In this document: positions 1-7,528 of the stretch, piece by piece
Position numbering within the stretch: the first letter of the stretch is position 1
Layout: every line of letters starts with the position of its first letter
Source: Alphaproteobacteria bacterium
GTDB taxonomy: Bacteria; Pseudomonadota; Alphaproteobacteria; UBA7985; JAUIBT01
Assembly (NCBI GenBank): GCA_030432195.1
Contig: JAUIHE010000013.1
Coordinates: 1 to 35,858, forward strand
DNA: 35,858 nt
Direction: 5' to 3'
Translations under genes and position numbers: made by a program
The notes under the pieces: generated by a model
Database searches by the model: none
What the model was told of the DNA's origin: nothing
Seen by the model: only the letters and a program-made list of their open reading frames with translations

Positions 1-2
1 GC

Positions 3-310
3 GGCGGCCTAAAGGGTGCGATCTTTGGCTTGCAACCCTACATCAGTTTCCAAGGCGAGCGGGATTGGCTGAACGGAGACGATTCTATTCTGCCCGTCGG
101 CCAGGTTCTGACGCAGGACGATTGGGGCGTGAGCTGGCAGGCAGGTCAAACGGCTGTTTGACCGGCATAGACGCGCTTTTTGGGAGCGCCCTTTGGCTGA
201 CACGGGCGCTGGAAGGCGCCGACGTTTCCCTTACCTTGATGAACTCAGATTTCAGCCGAGAAAATGACAGCCGTATGTTGAGCTGGTCGATCGGGTTTGA
301 TTTGGATTGA
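3..310 (+). pseudogene. C-terminal fragment of a probable outer-membrane beta-barrel protein, apparently frameshifted
   Basis: The window opens inside a gene. One frame reads from base 3 with protein-like sequence (GLQPYISFQGERDWLNGDD, then WGVSWQAGQTAV) and stops at 159-161. The next frame continues with equally protein-like sequence (GSALWLTRALEGADVSLTL, then MLSWSIGFDLD) to a stop at 308-310. Both parts alternate polar and aromatic/hydrophobic residues in the way of outer-membrane beta-strands, and the end resembles the final strand of porin or autotransporter barrels, although the last residue is D and not F. One extra T in the TTT at about 157-159 would join the frames. Family membership is a guess from composition. 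The rest of the gene lies outside the window, so I cannot tell a real mutation from a sequencing error. Confidence 0.35.
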
Positions 311-369
311 GGCCCGCCCCGACAGGGGCTAGCTTCAGCCTGAAACGCCCCACGGAGCCCTGTTTGCCC

Positions 370-1134
370 ATGACCAAGCCCCCTATCGCTGCCGATCAAC
401 ATTTCCAAGACGGCGGCTCTGCTTATGCCAGTTATCGTCCCGCCTATCCGCAAGCGGTGGCAGACTATTTGGCGGACCTAGCGCCGGCGCACGGACGGGC
501 GCTAGACCTTGGCTGCGGCAATGGACAACTTAGCGCGCTGTTGGCCAAACGCTTTGGGCGGGTTGATGCCTCAGATGTCAGCGCCGACCAGCTCGCCAAT
601 GCCGAACAGGGCAGCAATCTTTATTATCATCACGCACCCGCCGAGAACCTTCCGTTCGAAGCCGACAGTATTGACCTGATAACCGTTGCGCAGGCTGCTC
701 ATTGGTTTGACCTGCCGCGCTTTTATGAGGAGGCCAGGCGGGTTGCAGCGCCGGGCGCGGTCTTGGCGCTCATCAGCTATAGTGTATTGTCGATTGAAGT
801 CCCTTTGGCCGAGCAATTTGATCGGTTTTACGGGTCTGATTTGGCGGACTTTTGGCCGCCAGAACGCCGCCACGTTGAGCGGGGTTATGCGGATCTGCCC
901 TTTCCCTTCACCCCGCTAAGCCCCCCGGATGACCTGGAGATTGAACGGCATTGGGATTGCGCACATTTCTTAGGCTATGTTGAAACTTGGTCGGCGGTCA
1001 AAGCGGCCAGACGGCAAGGGCATGCAGCGACCATTGACGCCTTTCACCGCGATGCACGAGCTGTTTGGCCCCTGGGTGGCGCACAAAAGCTCAAGATTGT
1101 CTGGCCAATCCGAATGCGGCTGGCACGACTCTAG
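370..1134 (+). CDS. Class I SAM-dependent methyltransferase
   Basis: A 254-residue protein of the Methyltransf_11 type, which transfers a methyl group from S-adenosylmethionine to a small molecule; the substrate is unknown. The glycine-rich SAM motif (ALDLGCGNGQLSALL) is near residues 44-58, the acidic residue after strand beta2 lies in VDASDVS, and the post-motif region is LPFEADSIDLITVAQAAHWF. The C-terminal end (VWPLGGAQKLKIVWPIRM) has the WP-type tail common in this group, so the gene looks complete. I chose the ATG at 370 over the in-frame TTG at 307, because the latter overlaps the previous gene and adds a non-conserved leader. It is a soluble enzyme standing alone between the barrel fragment and the convergent kinase gene, so context gives no substrate. 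Confidence 0.85.
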   Translation: MTKPPIAADQHFQDGGSAYASYRPAYPQAVADYLADLAPAHGRALDLGCGNGQLSALLAKRFGRVDASDVSADQLANAEQGSNLYYHHAPAENLPFEADSIDLITVAQAAHWFDLPRFYEEARRVAAPGAVLALISYSVLSIEVPLAEQFDRFYGSDLADFWPPERRHVERGYADLPFPFTPLSPPDDLEIERHWDCAHFLGYVETWSAVKAARRQGHAATIDAFHRDARAVWPLGGAQKLKIVWPIRMRLARL

Positions 1135-1164
1135 GCTCAAGACGCCTGGCCATTTCGACCAGTG

Positions 1165-3927
1165 TCAGACTGCTTCAGCCGGCCGTTTTTCGTCGGACGA
1201 GGCCCCGTCGGAGCTGGTGTCATCCCCGGCTCCGTCTTTCTCGGCGATCGGACTCGCGCTTGCGCCCTGCTGCACCGCGGCAAAGGCGGAAATCCGGTCT
1301 TGAATTTCTTCAAGGCTTTGCTCTGTCAGCGCCTCAAGCGCCTGATAGCGCTCTTGCGGACGGTCGATCGATGCACAATCGGTGCTTTCAAGCTCGCGCT
1401 CAATTTCGGACAGCGTTAGGTGCAATTGCCGCAAGCCAAAAGTAGCGCACATGCCCGCCATTTTGTGAACCTGGTCGCGCAGGGCCTGGGGAGCCAGCTC
1501 ACGCGGGCAGGTCTCGGGCGTACAATCCTTCAAACATTCCTGCATTTGCGCCAAGCCTAGGCTCAGTTCATCGGCAAGGGCCGTGATCCGCTGTTGCATG
1601 CCTTGCGCTTTTACCAAGCGAAGCAGGTCTTGCACGTGCGATTCATCCAGCAATCGCGGCTCACCGAGCTGTGTATCCTGCCCCTCATCGCTGAGCTCCA
1701 ACGGCGCTGCATCTGGGAACAACTCGCGCAACCGGACATCAAGGTGGGCAAAACTGAGCGGCTTGGTTATCACCCCCGTCATGCCGGCATCATTGAATTC
1801 GGCAAGCTCGTTTGGCAGCGCGTGTGCCGTAAGCGCATAGATCGGGGTCTGCCGGTTCAAATCGCCGGCATCCTCGCCAGATCGAATACGCCGCGTGGCC
1901 TCAATGCCATCCATAACCGGCATCGAAATATCCATAAAGATCACGTCAAAGGCCTGGTCACGGCAAGCATCAACGGCCTCTTGGCCATTGTGGGCGAGCC
2001 GGACTTCAAGCCCCATGCTCTCCAACATGTCGGTTGTGATCTGACAATTCAAAATGGAGTCATCGACCGCCAAAGCCCGCATGCCCTGCAAGTTAATGCT
2101 TGGCTCGGGGGTGGCGATTTTTTGATCGGGTGTACTGGGGGCCAGGCGCTGAGCGCGCACGCCGGAGACACGACGATACGGGATACGAACCCAAAAAATG
2201 CTGCCTTCGTTTTCGACCGATTCCGCACCGACCTCACCGCCCATAGCGCGGACAATACGCTTGACAATCGCCAAGCCCAAGCCAGTTCCCCCAACATCGC
2301 GTGCGTAAGAAGCGTTGAGCGTCACAAAGTCATCAAAGATGCGCTCCAGGTCTTTATCGCTGATGCCAACCCCGGTATCGGCGACGCGAATTTCGACGGT
2401 CCGTGTCTTCTTGGTCTCGTTTATCAGCTCATATTCGACCGACACCTGGCCGTCGCGGGTAAACTTGATGGCGTTCGAGATCAGGTTCAGCAGCACCTGT
2501 GTCAAACGGACAGAATCGGTCTGAACAAGACCCACTTCTTTGTCTGGGGCCACCAGCTCCAACTGGTTGCCGCGCGCTTGCGCCATGGGCTGATTGTCGT
2601 CCACCGTGTCGTGCAACAGCTCGTCCAAATCCACCGGGTACAAATCCAACGCCACAATGCCTGCATTAAACTTGGAGATGTCCAGGACGTCGTTCAGGTG
2701 GGTCAGCAAAAGCCGCGATGACTTTTGCATAATGGCCAGATAGGAGCTCTGCTTTTCGTTGAGCGGGGAGCGTTCCAGCAAATCCAATGCGCCAATCAGA
2801 CCATTGAGCGGATTGCGCATCTCATGGCTCATCAGGGCCATGAACTCCGACTTGGCCTTTTCACCAGCAAGCGCCTCGTCACGGGCGCGCTTCAGGGCGT
2901 CCTGCGCTTCTTTTTGCTCCGAGATATCGCGGATGTAGGCGACAAACATCAGTTCGCCGGACTGGTCGGTCTCTGCAATGGACATTTCCATCGGAAAGAC
3001 CTCGCCCGACTTGCGCCGTGCCTGCTGCTGTATGCGGTCCTTGGTGAAAATCGACTTCTCGCCGTTCGCCAGATAGAGCGCCAAATCGTCTTCTTCCGCG
3101 CGCACATGATCGTGCGGGATGATGAGCTCTGTCATGGGGCGGCCCACCGCTTCTTCACGGCTATAGCCGAATACCTTTTCTGCGGCCCCGTTGTATTCAA
3201 TAATGACGCCGCGACGGTCTGAAACCAAGATTGCATCCAACGAGGCCGAAATGGTCGCCAGCATGCGCTTGCCGCTGGCCTGCACGATATCCGCGTTGCG
3301 GCGCGTCAAACGGTTCAGATGCCACAAGACGACCAAGGCCGAACACAAGGCCAGCAACATGACCGCGATCACAGCAGCCAGAGTAATCAGCAGCGTCACA
3401 AAATCTCTGCGGCGGTCGTCGGCCTGGGCGGCAAAAACCTCCAGCGCCTTCAGCGAAAAGTCGCGCGCGATGCGTCGCTGATCGGCAAGCGCAACTTGCA
3501 GTTCCGGCAGGGCACTACGCAACTGCTCCTCTGGGCCGTCGATCAAAGGGACGGTCTCGGTCAGGAAACTTTGCATCTGCGACAGGGCTTCCACCCCGCG
3601 GCTGCTCGCGAGCTGGCTCGTATAGTAGTCGCCATCCACAAGTCCTTGGACACGACTATAGTAGATATCGAAGCGCAGTTTGACGTTTAGCATGCTGGCC
3701 TTGGCAGAGGCGCTCGCGTTGGCAACCGCGACTTGCAGGGCCGCCAGATCAACGTTGACCTGCGAGACCGTCCATTGAGCGTTGTCCGTATTGGCGGTCT
3801 CCAAGGACTGCAGCTCATCGCCGACCGCTTTGATCAAGAAAACTAGCGGACCAAAGCTGACTAACGTAACCAGCGCCAGGAAAACAAGCGGTTTTGAAAG
3901 GCGTGTCATGGTGCGGGATCTAACCAT
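1165..3927 (-). CDS. Hybrid sensor histidine kinase with PAS, receiver and Hpt domains
   Basis: A 920-residue membrane-bound tripartite phosphorelay kinase. Order of parts: TM helix 1 (about 12-35), a helical periplasmic segment (36-175), TM helix 2 (176-204), a PAS domain (222-340) ending in YIRDISEQKEAQ, a HisKA domain with the phospho-acceptor H368 (MSHEMRNP), and a HATPase with N box (NLISNAIKFT, 481-490), G1 (VADTGVGIS) and G2 (GGTGLGLAI). A receiver follows with acidic D622/D623, phospho-acceptor D666 and K722, then a C-terminal Hpt domain with H821 (HKMAGMCATFG). The phosphate route would be H368, D666, H821, then a separate regulator. An ATG six codons downstream (3909) is an alternative start. 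The NarL-type regulator at 4531, divergent across about 600 bp, is the obvious partner but this is inferred from proximity. The signal sensed is unknown; three cysteines (C798, C802, C807) sit inside the Hpt region. Confidence 0.93.
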   Translation of the reverse strand: MVRSRTMTRLSKPLVFLALVTLVSFGPLVFLIKAVGDELQSLETANTDNAQWTVSQVNVDLAALQVAVANASASAKASMLNVKLRFDIYYSRVQGLVDGDYYTSQLASSRGVEALSQMQSFLTETVPLIDGPEEQLRSALPELQVALADQRRIARDFSLKALEVFAAQADDRRRDFVTLLITLAAVIAVMLLALCSALVVLWHLNRLTRRNADIVQASGKRMLATISASLDAILVSDRRGVIIEYNGAAEKVFGYSREEAVGRPMTELIIPHDHVRAEEDDLALYLANGEKSIFTKDRIQQQARRKSGEVFPMEMSIAETDQSGELMFVAYIRDISEQKEAQDALKRARDEALAGEKAKSEFMALMSHEMRNPLNGLIGALDLLERSPLNEKQSSYLAIMQKSSRLLLTHLNDVLDISKFNAGIVALDLYPVDLDELLHDTVDDNQPMAQARGNQLELVAPDKEVGLVQTDSVRLTQVLLNLISNAIKFTRDGQVSVEYELINETKKTRTVEIRVADTGVGISDKDLERIFDDFVTLNASYARDVGGTGLGLAIVKRIVRAMGGEVGAESVENEGSIFWVRIPYRRVSGVRAQRLAPSTPDQKIATPEPSINLQGMRALAVDDSILNCQITTDMLESMGLEVRLAHNGQEAVDACRDQAFDVIFMDISMPVMDGIEATRRIRSGEDAGDLNRQTPIYALTAHALPNELAEFNDAGMTGVITKPLSFAHLDVRLRELFPDAAPLELSDEGQDTQLGEPRLLDESHVQDLLRLVKAQGMQQRITALADELSLGLAQMQECLKDCTPETCPRELAPQALRDQVHKMAGMCATFGLRQLHLTLSEIERELESTDCASIDRPQERYQALEALTEQSLEEIQDRISAFAAVQQGASASPIAEKDGAGDDTSSDGASSDEKRPAEAV

Positions 3928-4530
3928 CCGAATGCAGTTTCATTTGCGAATAACCACTCGTTTGCCGGACATTTGAGGCCCGAAATAGGCTGGATCCGAT
4001 CATCTTCATGCTGATTTACCCCAACCCAACGACGAAAAGACCTGTGGGGCCGCTTTCTGTTTCACTGCAACGCCAGCAGAAGGGCCTCCAAATCGGCGCA
4101 CCAGAGCGCCCAACACAGGCCGAACGCGCGCGGACTGTCCTGAGGCAATCGCCGCCGTCGCAGCCCACTTCGGCGCTACAATCAGCCCAAAAGCCCGCCT
4201 GGCCAAAATCGCAAAGGTTGGCGCCGTCGTTCTTGCTAGCGCTTGGCGCTTGCTTGAGTCCCCTCCAGGGTCGTATACTTGGAACAAAGCGGTTAGCCTC
4301 ATGAAACAAATCGCGCGTATTCTGTGGTGAAGCGTCATTTACATTCAATCTAACGCAGCCGAACCGGCTAGGCACGGTGCGCATAAGGTTAGATTGTTAA
4401 CCGAACGGATAATAATGCGAGCGTCAGTATGTCTAGACCAGAAACCGTTTGGCGGATCCAAGGCTGTTTGGTAACACCTGAATAGGCGGTAAGTAACTCA
4501 AAATTTTACCCAGGAAATGCGAACCCAGGC
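3928..4530. other. 603-bp intergenic region between the divergent kinase and regulator genes
   Basis: I see no convincing gene. Several open frames on both strands between 4006 and 4384 overlap each other, lack a recognisable domain and lack a good ribosome binding site. A nine-codon ATG frame at 4301-4330 also lacks one. The right half is AT-richer and holds the inverted repeat at 4346-4396, so promoters for both flanking genes probably lie here. A small RNA is possible but nothing in the sequence shows one. Confidence 0.5.
4346..4396. promoter_or_regulatory. Perfect 9-bp inverted repeat upstream of the response regulator
   Basis: CAATCTAAC at 4346-4354 is matched exactly by GTTAGATTG at 4388-4396. 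The arms are 42 bp apart start to start, four helical turns, which puts them on the same face of the DNA. The right arm ends 134 bp before the regulator's start codon, in an AT-rich stretch. This fits two half-sites or a looped operator, perhaps for autoregulation. A stem with a 33-nt loop in RNA is possible but less likely. Confidence 0.4.
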
Positions 4531-5139
4531 ATGAAGATTTTATTAGCTGATGACCACTCATTGGTCCGTGACACCTTGGCTCTGTTTTTGCAGACCGAAG
4601 GCGGATTCGAAGTGGTCTGCGTTGACACCCTGCAAGCCGCCCTTGCTGCTATTGTCGAACAAGGCGGCTTTGACTTAATCGTGCTGGATTATGCGATGCC
4701 TGGCATGGATGGCCTAACGGGCCTGCAAGGGGCGATGAAGGTCGCTCCCGGCACGCCGATCGCACTGCTGTCCGGCTCGATTGCCCGTGAAACGGTTGAC
4801 AAGGCCATCGCCATGGGCGCTGCGGGCTTTGTGCCCAAGACGCTGCCGCCAAAGTCGATGATTACCGCGCTGCGCTTTATGATCGCTGGTGAAACCTACC
4901 TGCCGCTCGACTACCTGCGTTCGCGCGAAGAAGAAGAAAAAGGTCAAGAGCTGTTGAGCCGTCGCGAGCTTCAAGTTCTACGCGGTCTTTGCGAAGGCAA
5001 ATCCAACAAAGAAATCGCAATCGACATGGGGCTTCAGGAAGTCACCATCAAGCTGCACGTCAAGACCTTGAGCAAAAAGCTGAACGCCCGCAATCGTACC
5101 CATGCGGCCATGATTGCCCGCGACCGTTCCATTATCTAG
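4531..5139 (+). CDS. NarL/LuxR-family two-component response regulator
   Basis: A 202-residue cytoplasmic transcription regulator. The N-terminal receiver (1-120) has the acidic pair D7/D8, phospho-acceptor D53 (IVLDYAMPGMDG), the conserved S81 and K103 (VPKTLPP). A short acidic linker (SREEEEK) leads to a LuxR-type helix-turn-helix (about 141-198) with LSRRELQVLRGLCEGKSNKE and recognition helix VTIKLHVKTLSKKL. Length and layout are normal for the FixJ/NarL group. It is divergent from the Hpt-bearing hybrid kinase at 1165-3927 and is the likely final acceptor of that relay. The gene lies 57 bp before the cation efflux gene on the same strand and may be cotranscribed with it. Confidence 0.92.
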   Translation: MKILLADDHSLVRDTLALFLQTEGGFEVVCVDTLQAALAAIVEQGGFDLIVLDYAMPGMDGLTGLQGAMKVAPGTPIALLSGSIARETVDKAIAMGAAGFVPKTLPPKSMITALRFMIAGETYLPLDYLRSREEEEKGQELLSRRELQVLRGLCEGKSNKEIAIDMGLQEVTIKLHVKTLSKKLNARNRTHAAMIARDRSII

Positions 5140-5160
5140 ACTTGCGCTCTGGAAGACCAC

Positions 5161-5180
5161 GACCGCCAAGGCAGGCGGTC
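5161..5180 (+). promoter_or_regulatory. Hairpin just upstream of the cation transporter ribosome binding site
   Basis: A perfect 7-bp stem (GACCGCC at 5161-5167 with GGCGGTC at 5174-5180) and a 6-nt loop. It is followed at once by AAAAGGAG, the ribosome binding site for the gene at 5197. There is no T-tract, so it does not look like a plain terminator. It could shape translation or act as an mRNA end after processing. Confidence 0.4.
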
Positions 5181-5196
5181 AAAAGGAGCCCGAGCC

Positions 5197-6066
5197 ATGC
5201 AGGCCAACAATCAGCTTAAGCTTTCCGCTGGAATCGCGTCGATATTGCTCGCCCTAGTGCTGGTTACCCTCAAGCTTTGGGCACTTAGTGAGACCAGCGC
5301 GCTGTCCATCGCAGCCAGCTTGGCCGATAGCGCGATGGACCTGATGATGTCGCTCGCCAGCCTGGCCGCTATCGCCTACGCCATGCGTCCAGCCGATGAA
5401 GACCATGCATTTGGCCATTCCTCTGCCGAAGATCTGACCGCGCTGGGCCAATCGCTGTTCATTTTTGTTTCGGCAGGCGTCATTGCCTGGGTGGCGGTGA
5501 CCCGCCTGCTGGCAGGCGAGCCCACACCGCTAGAGCAGACCGGCCGGGGCATTCTGGTCATGCTGGCCTCGATCCTGCTGACCGCTGCCTTAGTGGCCTG
5601 GCAGCGCTTCGTGGCCAAGCGGACCGGCTCCAAGGTGGTAGAGGCCGACAGCCTGCATTACGTCGGCGATCTTATGCCAACAATCGGCGCGATCGTCTCC
5701 CTTTGGGCGGCGGGCAGCTTTGGCCTGTTCAGCGTTGACAGCATCGTGGCGCTGGCCTCGGCGCTGTTCATGGTTGTGGGGGCAGCGCGTATCTTCTTCA
5801 AAGCCTGGAACGCGCTGATGGATGCCGCCGCGGATCCGGAAATCATCGCCGAAATTCGCTCGCTTTGCGAAACCTGGCCAGGCGTGCGCGGCTGCCATGA
5901 TCTTAAGACCAGGACCGCAGGCTCGATAATCTTCATCAATATTCACATCGAACTGGACGGCGACCAATCGCTGCACGAGGCCCACGCCATCGGTGCAAGT
6001 CTAAGGCGCGCGATCGTTGAAGCGCACCCCAACACCGACGTCATTATTCATAAAGACCCGGTCTAG
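5197..6066 (+). CDS. Cation diffusion facilitator, FieF-like divalent metal efflux transporter
   Basis: A 289-residue inner-membrane protein with about six membrane helices and a cytoplasmic C-terminal domain, typical of CDF metal/proton antiporters. The central site residues are present: D44 and D48 (SLADSAMDL) in TM2, H154 and D158 (DSLHYVGD) in TM5, the same spacing as FieF/YiiP. HAFGHSSAED (70-79) is the family's HxFGHxxxE loop motif. The C-terminal ferredoxin-like domain includes a CHDLKTRTAG stretch. Two Asp, one His and one Asp fit zinc, iron or cadmium export. AAAAGGAG lies 11 bp before the ATG. It follows the response regulator by 57 bp. The metal is not decided by sequence alone. 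Confidence 0.9.
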   Translation: MQANNQLKLSAGIASILLALVLVTLKLWALSETSALSIAASLADSAMDLMMSLASLAAIAYAMRPADEDHAFGHSSAEDLTALGQSLFIFVSAGVIAWVAVTRLLAGEPTPLEQTGRGILVMLASILLTAALVAWQRFVAKRTGSKVVEADSLHYVGDLMPTIGAIVSLWAAGSFGLFSVDSIVALASALFMVVGAARIFFKAWNALMDAAADPEIIAEIRSLCETWPGVRGCHDLKTRTAGSIIFINIHIELDGDQSLHEAHAIGASLRRAIVEAHPNTDVIIHKDPV

Positions 6067-6124
6067 CGTTCGGCAAAGGCAAATCCGCCCCCAGGGGCAG
6101 GTCCGCCCGGCGGCGAACTCCGGT

Positions 6125-7375
6125 TCAAGACGCGCCAGCGGCCTCGTCGAAATAGCGTGAAATGCCCGCCGTTAGCGGCAACAAATCAGCTTGCAAAGCA
6201 TGGTAGATATCGGGTTTACCCTCAAATTGACGCGCCGTCGGCTTGTCATGGTCGTCCAGCTCGGGAAACCAGCCGCCAAGCGCTTGATCTACCAACTTCG
6301 CCTCCGCAAAGTGCCAAAGCTTGCGATACCAGGCCTCATCCGTTTCCAGGGTTCCCCCCAACTTAATGAGGCTTGCAAGCGCGCCGATGGCCTCGGTTAC
6401 CGGCCACCAATAGCGATCTGCAATTGCGACCTTGCCCTGCATGTCCAAGGTGTAGGCAAAGCCCCCCTGCTCCCCACGCCAGGCGTCGCTTAGAGCCTGC
6501 TCGATCAGCCGCCGCGCTTTTTCCGGTGCCTCATTTGCCGGGCGTCCGCACAAGTCCCAATGTTGCAGGGTAAGGCGCCCGAGCTCGAAAGAATGACCGG
6601 GCGTGCTGCCAGCCGGACGAAACATAGGGTTGCCTTGATAGTCAGGATCAACGCGCCAATCTTCGTGATAGTGTTCGGGCAGCCGCCAGCCGTGTGCCGG
6701 GGCAATCTTGCCGACAAAGAAATCTAAAATACGGCCCGCGCGCTGCAAAAACAGGTCATTGCCAGTCGCTTCGAAAGCCGCCAACAGCGCCTCAACCCCG
6801 TGCATGTTGGCATTCATGCCGCGGTAGTTGGAAAAGGGGCTCCAGTCGCGGCGGAATTCATCGCGCAACAGGCCGAACTCGTCGTCCCAATACTGCGCAT
6901 CAATGACCTGGCTGACATCTTGCATCAGCCGTTCGCCATCTGGGTGGCCGACCTGCATTGCACTGGAGGCCGCCAGCAGCACAAAGACATGCCCATAGGC
7001 CAGCTTGGTGCTGTCCGCGGGCTGACCGTCCAGAACCGACCAATGAAAACCGCCATGTTGCGGGTCGCGGTGCTGGTGCCACAAGAAGGCCATGCCCGCG
7101 TCGATGATCGCGGCACATCCATCAAACCCGAACGCCTGCCCTAGCGCATAGGAATGAACCAAGCGCGTTGTTGTGTGCAGCTCTTGGGGGCCTTGCGCCA
7201 GCGCCTGCCCGCGCCAATCCAGGACATCGAAGCCCCCGTCTCTTCGCAGACTGCCCGCAAAAAAAGCCAATTGGCGGGCCGCATCATCGCGAAGCCAGGC
7301 GCGATGCGAGCTGTCTGCCAGCCAAGGGCCTTGGCTGTTTGGATCTCCGACGGATTTGGGGGCGGCCTGGGTCAT
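6125..7375 (-). CDS. AGE-family sugar isomerase/epimerase, YihS-like
   Basis: A 416-residue soluble (alpha/alpha)6-barrel enzyme of the N-acylglucosamine 2-epimerase superfamily. Catalytic-type residues are R71 (TRLVHSYAL), H192 (NANMHGVEALL), H261 (STPGHSFELGRL) and H392 (KPDIYHALQADLLP). Their spacing (121, 69, 131) nearly matches the Arg and three His of the aldose-ketose isomerase YihS. It probably interconverts mannose and fructose, or sulfoquinovose and sulfofructose, or epimerises at C2. No other sulfoglycolysis or sugar-uptake genes are nearby, so the substrate stays open. The gene is convergent with the metal transporter and lies downstream of the acyl-CoA operon after a 153-bp gap with its own tandem repeats, so it probably has its own promoter. 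Confidence 0.87.
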   Translation of the reverse strand: MTQAAPKSVGDPNSQGPWLADSSHRAWLRDDAARQLAFFAGSLRRDGGFDVLDWRGQALAQGPQELHTTTRLVHSYALGQAFGFDGCAAIIDAGMAFLWHQHRDPQHGGFHWSVLDGQPADSTKLAYGHVFVLLAASSAMQVGHPDGERLMQDVSQVIDAQYWDDEFGLLRDEFRRDWSPFSNYRGMNANMHGVEALLAAFEATGNDLFLQRAGRILDFFVGKIAPAHGWRLPEHYHEDWRVDPDYQGNPMFRPAGSTPGHSFELGRLTLQHWDLCGRPANEAPEKARRLIEQALSDAWRGEQGGFAYTLDMQGKVAIADRYWWPVTEAIGALASLIKLGGTLETDEAWYRKLWHFAEAKLVDQALGGWFPELDDHDKPTARQFEGKPDIYHALQADLLPLTAGISRYFDEAAGAS

Positions 7376-7393
7376 GGCGCGTTCTCCGGCTCT

Positions 7394-7430
7394 TTGGTTT
7401 CTAGCAAAGCTGCTTGGTTTCTAGCAAAGC
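7394..7430. repeat. Two tandem 17-bp direct repeats (20-bp period) upstream of the sugar isomerase gene
   Basis: TTGGTTTCTAGCAAAGC occurs at 7394-7410 and again, unchanged, at 7414-7430. The unit contains a near-palindrome (TTTCTAGCAAA). The copies lie 19 and 39 bp before the isomerase start codon at 7375 (minus strand), where an operator is expected. The 20-bp period is close to two helical turns, so two dimers of one regulator could bind side by side. The gap 7376-7528 holds no gene. Confidence 0.5.
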
Positions 7431-7528
7431 GGCGCACGCCAAAAGGCGCGACCAAGCTCAGGACCATAGAACAAGCTTCTGGCGAGAAGAACCAAAAACG
7501 TCGCCGGTTGTGTTGGCGGTCGTAGCTC

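Noticed and set aside
1594-2721. Long plus-strand open frame (375 codons) opposite the hybrid kinase
   Set aside because: It is antisense to conserved HATPase, receiver and Hpt domains, has no domain of its own and low-complexity H/Q/R-rich composition typical of a shadow frame.
4301-4330. Nine-codon ATG frame (MKQIARILW) that could be a leader peptide
   Set aside because: No ribosome binding site, no attenuator-type hairpin after it, and no amino-acid biosynthesis gene downstream.
4006-4384. Overlapping minus-strand frames of 110 and 122 codons in the kinase/regulator gap
   Set aside because: No recognised domain, no ribosome binding site, and they overlap each other and a plus-strand frame, so none can be preferred.
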